Shown here piece after piece: positions 5,938 to 6,186 of a stretch of DNA of 6,186 nt (positions are counted from its first letter, which is position 1; each line of letters begins with the position of its first letter). The translations under genes and the position numbers were made by a program. Location: assembly GCA_910584325.1 (NCBI GenBank), contig CAJTZH010000109.1, forward strand, positions 1 to 6,186, given 5' to 3'. Under the pieces are notes generated by a model. The model was not told the DNA's origin, made no database searches, and saw only the letters and a program-made list of their open reading frames with translations. The DNA comes from an uncultured Lachnospiraceae bacterium (GTDB taxonomy: Bacteria > Bacillota > Clostridia > Lachnospirales > Lachnospiraceae).

Positions 5938-6129
5938 TCATGCTTGATTACCCAGTTCCTCTACCTGTCTTTCCATATCCTTTATCGCGGCCTCATAGCC
6001 GCTTAATGCAGCAAAAGGTGAAAACTGTGCCGCTCTGTCCAAAATTGGCATTTGCGGATGTTTTTTGGATACCGGATGAGGAAGATGAATGATATCGTCA
6101 TAACGGTGTAAATCATTTGTATCTGTCAT
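5938..6129 (-). CDS. YolD-like protein, short form, partner of the Y-family polymerase
   Basis: 63 residues. The core YDDIIHLPHPVSKKHPQM, then DRAAQFSPFAALSGYEAAIKD, is the conserved N-terminal part of the small YolD-like proteins encoded next to Y-family (UmuC/DinB-like) polymerases in Clostridia. Relatives I know run to roughly 110-130 residues, continuing with a 'TDERIELDE' helix and a beta-rich domain. Here the protein ends at VEELGNQA after about half that length. I find no continuation in other frames of the following 60 bases. It may be a natural short form or a truncation. The ATG overlaps the polymerase stop (ATGA) with GGAGGG eight bases upstream, so translation is probably coupled. 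Its role, presumably in the SOS/lesion-bypass unit, is inferred from the neighbour. Confidence 0.8.
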   Translation of the reverse strand: MTDTNDLHRYDDIIHLPHPVSKKHPQMPILDRAAQFSPFAALSGYEAAIKDMERQVEELGNQA

Positions 6130-6186
6130 GCTTTATGCCCTCCAATCTGCTCATTCCTCTCCTTTGTTGTTGCCTCCTCCCGTAGG
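6126..6186 (-). CDS. Y-family DNA polymerase (UmuC/DinB-like), last 19 codons only
   Basis: The reading frame entering from the right edge ends LREEATTKERNEQIGGHKA with TGA at 6126-6128. The ending 'ERN.QIGGHKA' is, from memory, the characteristic C-terminus of clostridial Y-family lesion-bypass polymerases that precede a YolD-like gene. The stop overlaps the YolD-like start by ATGA, as in that operon. Only the tail is visible, so catalytic residues cannot be checked; identification depends on the tail and the neighbour. Confidence 0.7.
   Translation of the reverse strand, partial: LREEATTKERNEQIGGHKA

Noticed and set aside
6131..6156. Tiny minus-strand frame starting ATGAGCAGATTG with an AGGAG-like site, inside the polymerase tail.
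   Set aside because: It would encode 13 residues and overlaps the well-supported polymerase C-terminus and YolD-like start.

Overview
The window looks like a piece of chromosome from a low-to-mid-GC Firmicute, most likely a Lachnospiraceae-type Clostridium. The evidence is AGGAGG-like ribosome binding sites, good sigma-A promoters (17-18 bp spacers), LytTR and HD-GYP response regulators, 'YKDS'-type TPR repeats, and a Y-family polymerase tail followed by its small YolD-like partner. Taxonomy is inferred from gene style, not from a marker gene. All intact genes lie on the minus strand, so the region is transcribed from right to left; only one gene remnant is on the plus strand.

Layout from right to left. 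(1) 6126-6186 holds the last 19 codons of a probable Y-family DNA polymerase. Its stop overlaps the ATG of a 63-residue YolD-like protein (5938-6129) that looks shortened at its C-terminus. (2) 5412-5870 is a Cu/Zn superoxide dismutase without an export signal. It has its own promoter and a hairpin terminator just beyond its stop. (3) 5049-5411 has no intact gene. It contains, on the plus strand, a decayed C-terminal piece of an AraC-family regulator (5168-5371) ending in the hairpin at 5354-5388, and on the minus strand a sigma-28-like promoter (5077-5103) for the next operon; I see nothing in 5104-5164. (4) 4329-5033 is a LytTR response regulator with an unusual receiver pocket, followed by an unrecognised 192-residue protein (3678-4256) and a strong terminator (3585-3632). 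(5) A sigma-A promoter (3554-3582) directly after that terminator drives an Hpt protein (3148-3510) and a receiver/HD-GYP protein (2022-3113), 34 bases apart: a phosphotransfer module whose output is predicted cyclic-di-GMP hydrolysis. No histidine kinase is in the window. (6) A further promoter (1937-1965) drives a large gene (1-1896, running off the left edge) for a membrane protein with a RanBP2-like zinc finger, an 11-residue-periodic coiled coil, one transmembrane helix and TPR repeats.

Taken together this is a signalling neighbourhood (Hpt/HD-GYP, LytTR) beside stress functions (superoxide dismutase, lesion-bypass polymerase). I see no CRISPR array, tRNA, rRNA, insertion sequence or phage gene. 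Several natural open frames start upstream of the likely true start; start sites were chosen from ribosome binding site spacing and are explained gene by gene.
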